Source: Calditrichia bacterium
GTDB taxonomy: Bacteria > Calditrichota > Calditrichia > RBG-13-44-9 > J075
Assembly (NCBI GenBank): GCA_028284445.1
Contig: JANQRS010000051.1
Coordinates: 62,001 to 126,000 of the forward strand
Reading direction: 5' to 3'
DNA: 64,000 bases
Under the pieces are notes generated by a model. It was not told the DNA's origin and did no database searches. It saw nothing but the letters and a program-made list of their open reading frames with translations. This document shows, piece after piece, positions 17,002 to 27,262 of the stretch (the first letter of the stretch is position 1; each line of letters begins with the position of its first letter). The position numbers and the translations under genes were made by a program.

Positions 17002-19206
17002 TCACCTCGCTGTTACTTCAATCTCAATTCGACGGTTTTTGACGCGATTTCCCGCGCTGTTGTTATCGACCAGCGGTTGATCTGCTCCGAAGCCTTTCAT
17101 GGAGAGGCGACTGGTAGAAATACCGCGTTCCGCGACTTTGCGATAGAGGCAGCGAGCGCGAATGTCGGACAGCGAAATACGCCCCTGATCATCCGGATCG
17201 ATATAGTTCGGATTTTCCAGGGCATCACGGTGGCCATAGAATGCCAGCTTCAGGTTAGGATAGGCTTTCATCAGACGCACCAGCCCGTCAATTTCGGCAA
17301 ATGCCGGCTGCTTCAGACGCGAGGAATTTCTGCCGAAGGTCACCTTATCCATCACAAAGGTCTTTGGCAACGAAGCGGATGGATCACTCAGCCAGTCAGC
17401 CATCTTCGCAAGCATGCTTCCGGGTGCAAACCCAAGTGCGGCGCCATCAGGTCCAAGAGGCTTTGGCGGTTCCGGTTCGGGCTCCGGCTCTGCAGGCTTT
17501 TCTTGCGAACCACCAGCAGCATCGCTCATATCCTCGTCGGTCTCACTTTCTCCACTCATCAAATCGCCACTGCCTGGCGTGGTCATTTCGGTATCGCTCT
17601 TGGTGCGATTTGCCGGATCGGTATCCGAGCAGCCGCGAGTCAATAGCCAGAGAAGCAGCAGAATGAATAGCAGCGCCAATATCCAGGGCAGCCAGCGCAT
17701 GCAGCCACTGCGCTCATCGCTATCCGATGGCGGCGGCGTGCTGGCCACCGGTGGCGGCGTCCGCTCAGTGACATCATCAGCCGGCACAAAGCCCCCGACC
17801 GTCGTATCATCCTCTTCAGCTGCTGGCGGCGAGGTTGCGGTTATGTCATCAGCGGTATCATCGGCCGGCGGTTCAATAAGGGTGATTTCCTCGGTGGTAT
17901 CGTCGCGGGGCACTTCCACTGTCTCGTCATCGCCGTCTCCACCAATCATGCCGGCACCGCCAATGGCCGCAGCTCCCAGCAAAGCAGTATCGTCATCATC
18001 ACCTTCCGGACGATCGATGTGCAATGTAAAAGTCTCGCTTTCTTCGCTTGCCCGTGGCTGTAATGTCACACCATAGAGCGCCGCTGCACCAGGAACGGAG
18101 CGTTGCAGGTAGAGTATCCAGCGCTCAGCATCTTCCTGATTGGCGAACATGCGGCTGCGCGCAATTTCCTGGCGATTTCCGGCACGAAGGATGAAATAAA
18201 ACTGACCACCTTCCTCTTTGATCTGGTAGCGCGCCGGATTGCCACTGTTTCGGATCACGGAACGGATACCGTTGTCGCGATTTTTCTCCGAGCCATAGCC
18301 TTGGCCATAGAGAATGGCATTTCCGTCATCGTCATTGAAGTGAAAATACCACTGCTTGTCATCATGTCGAAAGGCTTCAAAACCGGCAGCACCGGACATA
18401 GAGGCACGGACAAAGTTATACTGATTTTTATCGCCAACGGACTTCTTCCGTTTGGGTTTGACATACTCTTCCGCATAACCCGGGGCATCGCCGCGAATAT
18501 AGTCGATTGAAGCATTTAACGCTGACAGAGAGGAAAACATCCGGCTGCGCGCAATCTCCTGACCATTACGAGCCTTAAGGATAAAATAATGCTGTCCACC
18601 TTCTTCAACACGTTCGTAGCGCCCTTCCAATGCGGCGTTCTTGATCACTGAGGCAATCCGGCTTTTACGCTGGGAAACGGTCTTGAATCCACGCGAATAA
18701 AGGAATGCCTGACCGTCGCTATCGTTATAATGAAAGAAATAGAGTTTGCTATCATCATTCTGATAGAGCTCAAATCCACTGCGACCGGAAGTGGAGAGGC
18801 GATTAAAGTCGTACATGTCCTCAATCGGAATCTGCACGGTCCTTTGAAAGGGAAAGGTCGGCTCAGCTGCGGTCCTGCTGAAAGTCACTTCGTAGTCTTC
18901 GATGCCGGCAGCAGTATCAACCCAGCTGTTTATGGCGTCATTGGCGGCGTCTGCGGATGCAAAACCAGCGCTGCGCGCCAGTTCGCGACCGTCACTATCA
19001 CTTAGAACAACCACGGTTTCATTGCCGGCGGTCAATGTTTCAAAACGGTCTGATTCATCCAGGCGATCGATTGCGGTGCGAATCGCTTCGGTGCATTCTT
19101 CACGATCAGCAAAATTAACGCTGCTTAACAACAGCTGGTCATCTGCCGAGAGCAATTGAAACGAGAATTGCCCTGAGCCAGGATCTTGTCTCATTTGAAA
19201 TTTCAT
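17002..19206 (-). CDS. Six YegP-like repeats, membrane span and OmpA domain
   Basis: A 734-residue protein. The ATG at 19206 has GAGGAG at the right distance; an in-frame ATG at 19251 does not. The first ~390 residues hold six YegP/DUF1508-type units in three pairs; units four and six each contain EIARSRMF and FYFIL/HYFIL blocks. A long Asp/Glu/Thr/Pro-rich linker follows, then a span (WLPWILALLFILLLLWLLT, near residue 520), a second acidic/Pro linker and a C-terminal OmpA peptidoglycan-binding domain (KVTFGRNSSRL, FYGHRDALENPNY, RLSMKGFGADQP, NRRIEIEV). The topology suggests YegP units in the cytoplasm and the OmpA domain clamped to the wall. The function of YegP units is unknown. Confidence 0.88.
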   Translation of the reverse strand: MKFQMRQDPGSGQFSFQLLSADDQLLLSSVNFADREECTEAIRTAIDRLDESDRFETLTAGNETVVVLSDSDGRELARSAGFASADAANDAINSWVDTAAGIEDYEVTFSRTAAEPTFPFQRTVQIPIEDMYDFNRLSTSGRSGFELYQNDDSKLYFFHYNDSDGQAFLYSRGFKTVSQRKSRIASVIKNAALEGRYERVEEGGQHYFILKARNGQEIARSRMFSSLSALNASIDYIRGDAPGYAEEYVKPKRKKSVGDKNQYNFVRASMSGAAGFEAFRHDDKQWYFHFNDDDGNAILYGQGYGSEKNRDNGIRSVIRNSGNPARYQIKEEGGQFYFILRAGNRQEIARSRMFANQEDAERWILYLQRSVPGAAALYGVTLQPRASEESETFTLHIDRPEGDDDDTALLGAAAIGGAGMIGGDGDDETVEVPRDDTTEEITLIEPPADDTADDITATSPPAAEEDDTTVGGFVPADDVTERTPPPVASTPPPSDSDERSGCMRWLPWILALLFILLLLWLLTRGCSDTDPANRTKSDTEMTTPGSGDLMSGESETDEDMSDAAGGSQEKPAEPEPEPEPPKPLGPDGAALGFAPGSMLAKMADWLSDPSASLPKTFVMDKVTFGRNSSRLKQPAFAEIDGLVRLMKAYPNLKLAFYGHRDALENPNYIDPDDQGRISLSDIRARCLYRKVAERGISTSRLSMKGFGADQPLVDNNSAGNRVKNRRIEIEVTAR

Positions 19207-19528
19207 ATACGTCTCCTCAACTGGCATAGCATCTAAATATGGAATTGGCAATCCGAATGGAAGTGCCCCGTTGATCGCTACCCCTCTGCTGGATCGGAAT
19301 CAGGGCTATTCAATGGACGTGAGTCCGGGATTTTCACCCATTTATCGACAATTACTCAAAATTATAAGTGTTTCTGTTGAAATATCGAAGGGTTGGATAA
19401 AAATTCAGCCTGGAGCCGTTTGAGGCAATAAATATGCGAATGCTGGCACCTTTTCAAATAAAAGGAGCGGTTAGGGAGTCGGCGAGCAGTGGTGTTCGTT
19501 GATCGGTGTCCGGTCAGCGGACATCGCT
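19207..19528. other. Gene-free stretch with a small stem-loop
   Basis: This 322-bp gap upstream of the OmpA gene must hold its promoter. I see no convincing gene in it. Just downstream of the FecR stop lies a 9-bp stem (CGGTGTCCG at 19504-19512 with CGGACATCG at 19518-19526, one G-T pair), which may end the TonB-receptor/FecR transcript although no T-run follows. Confidence 0.5.
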
Positions 19529-20527
19529 CTACTCTTTGCCGATGACGTAGCCACCATTGCGATTGTAGAGCTTTAGATCAAGGGTTGCGCAGATTGAGCT
19601 GAGAATCGCCGCAACTTCCTGATCGCGAAAGCGCCCGGTGATCGTCTGCTCGCGGTCGATACCGGCCTGAAACTCGATCGACACGGCAAATGCCCGCTCC
19701 AATTCGGCAATTGCTTCTGCAACTGAGGTTTTTTCAAAGTATATGATGTTATTCATCCAGCCGGTAAATGCGGCTGCATCCACTTTTTCGGAAGCGGGCT
19801 GCCAATTGACTGAAACAGCGGTCATCTGATTTACACCTAAAACGACCGCTTCTCCCCTGTCGCTATCTCTACGATTCACGGCAACCCGGCCCTCGCTGAC
19901 AACCACCCGGGTTTCCTGATTGCGATTGCGTACGTTAAATTGGGTACCCAGCACGCGAATCCGCGCGGGGCCGGAGGCCACTTCAAATGGCACCTGCCCG
20001 GAAACCACATCAAAGAAGGCTTCCCCTTCCAGCAAGACATGGCGCAGATGGCCGCTAAAATAGCGCGGATATGTAAGGCGGCTGCCGTGATTGAGAACGA
20101 CCTCTGAGCCATCGGGCAATTCGATGGTCTGCTGCTCGGCAGCAGCTGTTACGACGGTTACGGTTGACATGGACCAGAAGCGCCATCCTAGCGCCAGTAA
20201 TGCCCCAAAGACAAGCACCGCGGCAATTCGGCTGAGATACCAGAATGCCCCTTGTGATTGCGGCATGCGCGTCACCATGACATTCGGCTTCGCAGGCGCA
20301 GCATCGTTCAATCCAAGGCGTTGACTAACTTTCTGCCAATCGGCATCGATATCCGGCGTCGCCTCCAACCGTTGCCCGCTCTCCCACAATGAGCGGGCGC
20401 GGGCAAAGTAATCGCGATTGACCTGTGATGCGTCCAGCCAGGCATCTAACTCCTGCTGACCGGCCGGATCAATCTCGCCAGACAGATGTAGGGCAATCAG
20501 ACGATGCATGTCTTTTTCATTCTGCAT
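19529..20527 (-). CDS. FecR-type anti-sigma / sigma regulator
   Basis: A 332-residue protein with an N-terminal cytoplasmic helical domain (HRLIALHLSGEIDPAGQQEL), a membrane span near residue 90 (WYLSRIAAVLVFGALLALGW), a FecR domain (residues ~115-215, with IELPDGSEVVLNHGSRLTYP and VLGTQFNVRNR) and a C-terminal DUF4974/STN-like domain. FecR proteins sit in the inner membrane and hold or activate an ECF sigma factor in response to a TonB receptor. The start ATG overlaps the upstream receptor stop (TAATG). Unusually it is last in the unit, after two receptor genes, while the sigma gene is first. Confidence 0.93.
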   Translation of the reverse strand: MQNEKDMHRLIALHLSGEIDPAGQQELDAWLDASQVNRDYFARARSLWESGQRLEATPDIDADWQKVSQRLGLNDAAPAKPNVMVTRMPQSQGAFWYLSRIAAVLVFGALLALGWRFWSMSTVTVVTAAAEQQTIELPDGSEVVLNHGSRLTYPRYFSGHLRHVLLEGEAFFDVVSGQVPFEVASGPARIRVLGTQFNVRNRNQETRVVVSEGRVAVNRRDSDRGEAVVLGVNQMTAVSVNWQPASEKVDAAAFTGWMNNIIYFEKTSVAEAIAELERAFAVSIEFQAGIDREQTITGRFRDQEVAAILSSICATLDLKLYNRNGGYVIGKE

Positions 20528-23376
20528 TAGCGCACATCCAATTTTAGGTAAAACATCGGGGTGAAGCCCGGCCCGGTAATTTCGCCCATCGGTTCCGGCT
20601 GTTCATCCGGATCAACATAGGTTACGTGCAAATAGTAATCGCGATGAAATACGTTTTTTTGATTATAAAGATTGTAGACAGAAAGACCAAATTTCCCATC
20701 AAACAAGCGCCCGTCAAAATGCCGCTCAAATGTCACATCCAGGCGGTGATTGGTCGGCAGGTGTTCATTAAAAGTTATAGGCAACGTCCAATAATCGGCG
20801 CCATTGTGCAAGAGCGGGTCACTTGTCAGGAATGGTTCGCGCGAAGGCTGTCCTGAATCAAAGAACCAGTTACCAGCAAATTTCCATTTTCCCCATTGCA
20901 GACTGCTGCCAAGACGTAGCTGATGCGGGCGGTCAAATCGTGACATCAGATCAATCGATTCAGTTGAAATAACCGTCTTATTGTGGCCATAAGCCGCATA
21001 CATCGTCAGATTTCGAGTTCCTCCCTGAATGAGTAGCTCAGCCCCCCTTGAGAAACCATCCCCCCTGCTCACGGTTTGCAGGAGCGGCGGCAGTCTTGTG
21101 TGGATTGGCGAACGATCGTTACGAGAGACATAGCTGTAATCCGTTAGCCCGGCCATGTGCTTCCGATAAATCTCGAAATCAATCAACAAATTACTTGTCC
21201 GATACTGAGCGCCCAGCACTTCATGCTGAGCAGAACCCGGTTTATTGCCAGCTATGTTGGCCATAGCCCACATTTCTTCCGCCTCCCAAACCCGATCCCA
21301 GGCAATGCCGTCGATGCGATTTATAAATTGATGATAGCGCCCCCAGGCTCCCTTCAACACAACATTGGAGAATAGATCAAAATAGAAGGACAAACGAGGA
21401 TCCAAATACGAAACGGGTATATCCGCTTCCGGCACGTTATAGTAACTTCCGCGTAAACCGGAAACAACTGTGAGCGCTGCGCTTGGTTTCCAGGTACTTT
21501 CCAGGAAAATCGCCCCCATACGAGCGCTGACCCTGGCGGATAACTGACGAAATCCAGGTGTGTATAGTTCATACTCAGCTGTTTGCAGTGAATCACCGTC
21601 CTGGTAACCGGAAAAACGCCGGTGGTATTCTTCGCCAGTCAATAACGAGTGAGTGGTTTCGCCTATTTTTAGCCGTGCGGGAATACGGTCATGAGCGTTT
21701 ATTTCGACTTGATGATTGTATTCATATCCGTTTTCAAGCTGCATTGCAATCAGTTCACTGCCGGCAACCAACGAGAATGCGGTGATCGGCTTCCAGGTAA
21801 CCTCAGCTCCGAATTTAGCCGTGCCCAGTTCCGCTTTAAGTGCTTTCCAACGCAGATAATCAGAATGACTTGTTTCGCTTTTATTCCGAGTGATATCACT
21901 TGTCCGGTAATGGAGAAAGCTGCTGCTTACGCGTATTTTGGTATTTGCACCGGGAGAAAAATGCCAATTGGCAGCAATGCCGGTATTTTGCCATTTTTCA
22001 TCGTATCGCTGATCAACGGTGAGCCTTACTGGTTGTCGCTCAAGTTCCAGCAGTTCGCCGGGATCAAAGGCAAACAGCATTGCATCCTGAGATAAATCAC
22101 GGCTGTGTAGCGCTGAAATCTCCAACACCTGTTTTTCCGCTGGCACTATGGCCAGTTTGGCAAAGACATCATAGAATTCGGAACGTGGATCAGTACTAAC
22201 ATCAGACAGGTTCGAATCAAAAGGCTCCCAGCCGGGATGCGTGCCATATATGCGATGGTACACCTCCGGTTTGAGAACATTTGTCTGGAAATCGCCGATT
22301 AAATAATCTGCGTAAGATGCGCGTCCATTGATCAAAAGACTGACATTCTTCCTTAAAGCAAAGTCCATTGTCGCCTGGGCGGATATCGGATTGAGATTCA
22401 CGGCGAAGCTATTATGATCAAAATCGGCGGTGCGAGAACGCATATCCACTACTCCGCCGAGTGCACCGCCATAGGCTGCCGGAAAACTGCTCTTGTAGAT
22501 AGTTGCTTCATTTACGATGGAGGAATTGACGGCGCTCATAAGCCCAAAAGCCCGTGCGTGCCGGTAGAGCGGCAACCCATCAATGGTGACACGGCTGTGA
22601 GAAGGATTGCTGCCACGAAAATAGAGCAGCGACGCACCATCATGACTGCCGGTAATTCCCGGCAAAGTTTGCATGGTCTGAAAAACATCGTGATCTCCCA
22701 GCGAAGGGCCTTGCTCCACCGCTTCCATTTTCATTATCACTTGTCCGGGAATTCGGGTCGCAACTAGATTGGTCCCCTTTTGCGGAGATGCGAATTGCGG
22801 TTCACCGTCAATTTCGGCCGGAATCATTTCAATTCGCAGGCGGCCGTCAACACCGATCCCAGTGCCATGAAGACGTCGCTTTTCATATCCCAGGTAGTCA
22901 ATTTCAAGAATATAGTCCCTCCCCGGCACTCTCTCAATATGAAAACAGCCGGCATCATCGCTGATTGCACCGATGCCGCTACCCAGCAAGGTAATGTTCG
23001 CCGCTGGCAGCGGATTGCCAGTGGCAATATCAACTACTTCGCCATAAATATTAATCGAAGAGAGGTGTGGTTTTCGCACAAGCACAAACTGCCCATTCGA
23101 CTTCTTGAATGTCAACTCCGTATTCTGCAGCAGTCCGGCAAGCGCCTCCTCAACGCTTGCCGACGACAAATGACAAAAGACATTATGTTTTTCAACAATT
23201 GCATCTGCGTATATGATGTCGACTTGATACATTTTAGCAATAGAACTTAACGCCATTCGCAGTGGCATATCGACAATGTTCACATTCCGCTTTATACTGC
23301 CGGAGGGATTGGCAATCACCTGGCAAACAAGGAACGTGAGACCGCACAAAATATTTATCAATTTTTGATGTCGCAT
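20527..23376 (-). CDS. TonB-dependent receptor with STN domain (copy 1)
   Basis: A 949-residue outer-membrane receptor. After the signal peptide comes an STN signalling domain (residues ~30-100, MALSSIAKMYQVDIIYADAI), then a carboxypeptidase-regulatory-like beta domain (GEVVDIATGNPLPAANITLLG), a plug (FRGSNPSHSRVTIDGLPLYR) and a long 22-strand-type barrel ending FYLKLDVR. The STN domain implies signalling to FecR. It is a paralogue of the next receptor, with matching STN, linker and plug motifs. No SusD-like partner is present, so the ligand is unlikely to be a Sus-type glycan and is otherwise unknown. Confidence 0.93.
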   Translation of the reverse strand: MRHQKLINILCGLTFLVCQVIANPSGSIKRNVNIVDMPLRMALSSIAKMYQVDIIYADAIVEKHNVFCHLSSASVEEALAGLLQNTELTFKKSNGQFVLVRKPHLSSINIYGEVVDIATGNPLPAANITLLGSGIGAISDDAGCFHIERVPGRDYILEIDYLGYEKRRLHGTGIGVDGRLRIEMIPAEIDGEPQFASPQKGTNLVATRIPGQVIMKMEAVEQGPSLGDHDVFQTMQTLPGITGSHDGASLLYFRGSNPSHSRVTIDGLPLYRHARAFGLMSAVNSSIVNEATIYKSSFPAAYGGALGGVVDMRSRTADFDHNSFAVNLNPISAQATMDFALRKNVSLLINGRASYADYLIGDFQTNVLKPEVYHRIYGTHPGWEPFDSNLSDVSTDPRSEFYDVFAKLAIVPAEKQVLEISALHSRDLSQDAMLFAFDPGELLELERQPVRLTVDQRYDEKWQNTGIAANWHFSPGANTKIRVSSSFLHYRTSDITRNKSETSHSDYLRWKALKAELGTAKFGAEVTWKPITAFSLVAGSELIAMQLENGYEYNHQVEINAHDRIPARLKIGETTHSLLTGEEYHRRFSGYQDGDSLQTAEYELYTPGFRQLSARVSARMGAIFLESTWKPSAALTVVSGLRGSYYNVPEADIPVSYLDPRLSFYFDLFSNVVLKGAWGRYHQFINRIDGIAWDRVWEAEEMWAMANIAGNKPGSAQHEVLGAQYRTSNLLIDFEIYRKHMAGLTDYSYVSRNDRSPIHTRLPPLLQTVSRGDGFSRGAELLIQGGTRNLTMYAAYGHNKTVISTESIDLMSRFDRPHQLRLGSSLQWGKWKFAGNWFFDSGQPSREPFLTSDPLLHNGADYWTLPITFNEHLPTNHRLDVTFERHFDGRLFDGKFGLSVYNLYNQKNVFHRDYYLHVTYVDPDEQPEPMGEITGPGFTPMFYLKLDVR

Positions 23377-23441
23377 AAAGTATTTTCTCCCGTACTCCTG
23401 AACTTTGCAATCTATTCAATCTTCATTTGATGCATCATTTT

Positions 23442-26237
23442 TCATCTCTCTGGTCGTACTGGTTGACGAATATCCAGGCTTAAGGAAACCAATGCTCGCG
23501 TTCCCCGACTTGACACATTCGCAGTCTGTTCAGCAATTGCAGATGGAGCAGCTTCACCGTTGCCAATCTGGCGGACATCAATAGATGATTGCTGACTGAT
23601 AACATTGTCCCGGTGATATACATTGTCAACTGTCAGGCCAAAGGTCCCTGAAAATTTCTTATGTTCAAATTTCCGTTCCAGACCAATATTTAGTTGATGA
23701 TTGGCGGCTAGCCGGGCATTATATGGCAGCGCGTTTTGTAAGTCGCCATAAGGATTTTCCTGAATCAACGGTGGTTCCAACAACTCTGATGACTGCACTG
23801 GCGAACCCGAGTGCCAAAACCAATTGGCCTTAAAGTGAATGCTTCCCAGGAAATATTGTCCGCCGATATGAATCTGGTGTGGATAGTCATACTGACCAAT
23901 CAGTTCATCTACCATAGTCTCAATTCTGAGGCGATTGTAGCTATAATTTAAATAGCCATGAAGAGCAGCGAAGCTCCGCTGCAACAGGAGGTCAAGGCCG
24001 ATTGATTTACCATTTCCCGTACGTACATTTTCTCCTCTGCTATCAGCAGTAAAAGCAAGGCCAATGCGATCATCCTCGGTGATGCTATAATTGTATGCAG
24101 TCAGGCCAGTTATGTTTTTCCTATATAATTCAAGGTCGAGCAGCCACCCGCTATTTCTCCATTGCGCCCCCAGCATCACCTGCTGATTTAATCCGGCATC
24201 GTTGCCATTCACCCCAGCTACCGCCCAAAGATCCTGACCGTGAATGCCCTCATTCCAGGCATTCGCGTCAACTCGATTGAGAATCTGTCTCTGATATCCC
24301 CAGCTTCCTTTGAGTTGGAAGGCTGGTGAGAATTGATATTCGGCGTCAAGGCGCGGTTCGAAATAATACTCTGATTTTGGTAAGCGCGCCTGATTATAGC
24401 GAGTCAGCCGAACACCGCCTTCAACAATTAATTGCTCCATCATCGTCCAATTGGAGCTCAGGAACGCCGTATATTGGTTGACATTGAGGCGCTTATCATA
24501 ATTGGCGACATAAGAAACCTGCTCAGTCATATTTTGAGGTGCACCATCAAGTACTGAATGGTTGAATCTGCCATCGTTTTTCAGATGGATTCTGTTGACT
24601 TCAATGCCACCGGACAGCATGGTTTGTGTGTTGGCTTGCCAATACAGAGCCAGCGTTCCAACAAGATTGTCGTAAAGTGCCTGTACGAAATCGCGGTTAC
24701 CCAGGTGTCTGTCTTCGGAAATTGATCGAGTCACAACGGCATTCTCGCTGCGATAGGATGTTAGCGATCCACTCAGGCGCATTGCCAGGTCGCTCTTTAA
24801 TTGCGATCGCCAAAGTCCACTCAATCCGGAAAATTGCCAATCATGCGTGGTCATTTGATTGTATACGTAATTGGCATCAGGGATACCGGTATCTCGATTC
24901 AGGAAATCTAGTCGAAAATCGTAACCATTGGTAAAATCGTCAGATGTCCGAATCGCCGACAATTGAACCAGGTTTTCCTCGCTGGGCTGCCATTGCAACT
25001 TTGCAAACAGGTCATGGAACTTGAATTTGTATCCAGGGCGATCAATTCGAATGCTCGGTCTCAAATTAGAAACTGCGGACGGCGGTTCAAATTCGGTCGG
25101 AAACCTAAATGAAAACGGCAGAATAAACTGCTTGTCAATTCGCCCAAGCAAATATAGAGGATAAGAATTCCGCCCATTTAACATCAGAGAGACATTTCGC
25201 GTGAATGGCAATTCAATGGTAGCACTATAAAAATAGGGATTAACACGCGCACCTATTCGCAATTCGTTCTGCGAAACGTCTCTGGTTTCGACATCGACAA
25301 TGCCCCCCAATACACCACTAAGATCAGCCGGTAAATTGCCTTTGTAGATATGCATATCTTTAAACAAATGCGAATCAACGGTAGATAAAAGGCCGTAGAC
25401 GCGGCCAAAACGCAGGATTGGCATACCATCAAGACGAAGCATTGTGTGTGAAGGATTGCTGCCACGAATAACCAGATTGGACATCCCATCACGGCTATGG
25501 CTGATTCCAGGCAGGGTTTGGAGGCCTTCAAATGCATCTGTTGCATCTGCTCCCGGCAAAGCCTTGATGGTGGCCTCTGACAATTCAAGGACGGACGGTC
25601 TCGCGGCCGCCACCTGAATTTTCGAGGGCTCCGGCGTTGTGCGCACCGCTTCAACCGGAATTGGCTCAGCGATCAGTTCGATTCTTAGTTTGCCGGGTTG
25701 GCGATTGGCGGCAACATGAACAATCTGATCACGATAACCGATATAGCTCACCTGCAAAGTATAGTCATCTACCGGTAAATCATTAAAAACGAAGATGCCG
25801 CCCACATCGCTGACTGCTCCGCGACAGGTATTGAGAATTTGCACGTTGGCGCTTTCAAGCGCCTTACCGCTTGCAAAATCGAATACTTCACCATGCAGCT
25901 GGATGGATAATGCAGTAGGAATTTTGCTGATAACCACCTGGCGTCCGTCTTTTTGCCGGAAATCCAATTGCGTTTTGCTCAGCACTTCCCTCAACACTTC
26001 ATCAATTGTGGCCCCCTCCAGGCTGCAATTGACGATGATGTCACGGACGATAGCGTCCGCAAATATGATGTCGACATCATATTTCTCTGAAATTGACTTT
26101 AATACACTCCGCAGGGTCTCGTTTTCAAACCGTATATCATGCGCAACATTGCGCAAGTCTTCGCTGTAGGCCAGGCTGACACAGGCAAACAGCGCTACCC
26201 ACATCCAGCGGCGCATGATTCCTCTCTGAACTCCCAT
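23442..26237 (-). CDS. TonB-dependent receptor with STN domain (copy 2)
   Basis: A receptor of about 931 residues with the same layout as its neighbour: signal peptide, STN domain (LRSVLKSISEKYDVDIIFAD), carboxypeptidase-like domain (GEVFDFASGKALESANVQIL), plug (VIRGSNPSHTMLRLDGMPIL) and barrel. I placed the start at ATG 26237, with GGGAG seven bases upstream; ATG 26216, with AGAGG, is nearly as good. The open frame extends to 26429 but that part translates the 15-bp repeat (CFNLQ repeated), so it is not coding. It is second in the unit after the sigma gene. Confidence 0.92.
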   Translation of the reverse strand: MGVQRGIMRRWMWVALFACVSLAYSEDLRNVAHDIRFENETLRSVLKSISEKYDVDIIFADAIVRDIIVNCSLEGATIDEVLREVLSKTQLDFRQKDGRQVVISKIPTALSIQLHGEVFDFASGKALESANVQILNTCRGAVSDVGGIFVFNDLPVDDYTLQVSYIGYRDQIVHVAANRQPGKLRIELIAEPIPVEAVRTTPEPSKIQVAAARPSVLELSEATIKALPGADATDAFEGLQTLPGISHSRDGMSNLVIRGSNPSHTMLRLDGMPILRFGRVYGLLSTVDSHLFKDMHIYKGNLPADLSGVLGGIVDVETRDVSQNELRIGARVNPYFYSATIELPFTRNVSLMLNGRNSYPLYLLGRIDKQFILPFSFRFPTEFEPPSAVSNLRPSIRIDRPGYKFKFHDLFAKLQWQPSEENLVQLSAIRTSDDFTNGYDFRLDFLNRDTGIPDANYVYNQMTTHDWQFSGLSGLWRSQLKSDLAMRLSGSLTSYRSENAVVTRSISEDRHLGNRDFVQALYDNLVGTLALYWQANTQTMLSGGIEVNRIHLKNDGRFNHSVLDGAPQNMTEQVSYVANYDKRLNVNQYTAFLSSNWTMMEQLIVEGGVRLTRYNQARLPKSEYYFEPRLDAEYQFSPAFQLKGSWGYQRQILNRVDANAWNEGIHGQDLWAVAGVNGNDAGLNQQVMLGAQWRNSGWLLDLELYRKNITGLTAYNYSITEDDRIGLAFTADSRGENVRTGNGKSIGLDLLLQRSFAALHGYLNYSYNRLRIETMVDELIGQYDYPHQIHIGGQYFLGSIHFKANWFWHSGSPVQSSELLEPPLIQENPYGDLQNALPYNARLAANHQLNIGLERKFEHKKFSGTFGLTVDNVYHRDNVISQQSSIDVRQIGNGEAAPSAIAEQTANVSSRGTRALVSLSLDIRQPVRPER

Positions 26238-26328
26238 TACTCTTCTCCCAAAATAGAATGGCGTCATTCTGTTCCAATTAGATGTTTCTAACTGGTATAC
26301 GGATGAGGACGGTAAAACCCCGTAGGGG

Positions 26329-26382
26329 CATTGAAGATTGAAACATTGAAGATTGAAGCATTGAAGATTGAAGCATTGATAG
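26329..26382. repeat. Three tandem copies of a 15-bp word plus partial copy
   Basis: The unit CATTGAAGATTGAAR occurs at 26329-26343, 26344-26358 and 26359-26373, followed by a partial copy. It fills the leader between the sigma gene and the receptor gene, so it would be transcribed if these are one unit. Confidence 0.92.
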
Positions 26383-26504
26383 GGAAAGTGGCAGTTGCAG
26401 CGGCACTGGGCAGAAAAAGAACTTACCAAGTACTTTACCTGGTCACAATTTCACCTGCCCACTGTTTTCCGCCAACCATTGTTGCTGCTACTGCCACGAT
26501 CTTT

Positions 26505-27035
26505 TCAATTTTCACTCTTCAAAAGTTCAATGAGTCTTTTCAGCGCTCTCGCCATGCGGCCTTCGACAGTTCGTTCCGATATGCCAAGCTTTTCGCCAAT
26601 CTCGCGGTATTTGTATCCCTCGATCCATTTAAGCCGAACGACATCGCGCAGAGGCGGGTCGAGTCCGTCAATTGCTTCACGTAAGTGCTGAAGGGTTTCC
26701 GGATCGCTCCCGGCAGGCAGCTCCAGCAGCTCACTATCCGTAGTCATGTCTACTTTCCCGTTTTTACGGAAATGATCTATCGCCAGGTTGCGAATCACCT
26801 GATAAAGAAATGCCCGGATGGAGCGCTGGGGATCAATTGTGCTGCGCTTTTCCCAGAGCCGCACAAATCCCTCCTGAACAACATCGCGGGCCTGATCATC
26901 GGCCATGCTGTATTTGCGGCGCAGATATCCCTTCAGTTCGCCGTAATAGCGATAGAACAGAATTTCGAAAGCCTGCGAATCGCCATCGCGAATGGCAGCA
27001 GCAAGGGTTTTATCCGTTGTCGTTGTCTCTCTCAA
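26505..27035 (-). CDS. ECF RNA polymerase sigma factor (FecI-like)
   Basis: A 176-residue ECF sigma-70. Region 2 is FEILFYRYYGELKGYLRR through QEGFVRLWEKR and FLYQVIRNLAIDHFRK; region 4 is LDPPLRDVVRLKWIEGYKY followed by REIGEKLGISERTVEGRMARAL. The first codon appears to be TTG at 27035; no ATG or GTG lies upstream in frame and the homologous start fits, but the ribosome site is weak. It is the promoter-proximal gene of a sigma / receptor / receptor / FecR set, and divergent from the secreted LVIVD protein, which could be among its targets. Confidence 0.92.
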   Translation of the reverse strand: MRETTTTDKTLAAAIRDGDSQAFEILFYRYYGELKGYLRRKYSMADDQARDVVQEGFVRLWEKRSTIDPQRSIRAFLYQVIRNLAIDHFRKNGKVDMTTDSELLELPAGSDPETLQHLREAIDGLDPPLRDVVRLKWIEGYKYREIGEKLGISERTVEGRMARALKRLIELLKSEN

Positions 27036-27262
27036 ATGAGCAATTCTGTGTTAGTGGAGTTCAATCGGCAATATGTTCAAATTACAATTATGATTCAAGT
27101 CACCAGTATTTCTGCCGATCATGCTTTGGTTACCATTACCGATCTAATTCCATTTTCAATATTCAAGCGCTCTATTTTGCGTTCCTGCTCGAGTCTGTCT
27201 CGCGGTTTTCCACTCCCCCGGTCAACTGCTGAGTACGAGCAGGATACGCATAAATACCGCTT

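Noticed and set aside
26238..26429. N-terminal extension of the second TonB receptor
   Set aside because: It translates the 15-bp repeat (CFNLQ repeated) and precedes the signal peptide.
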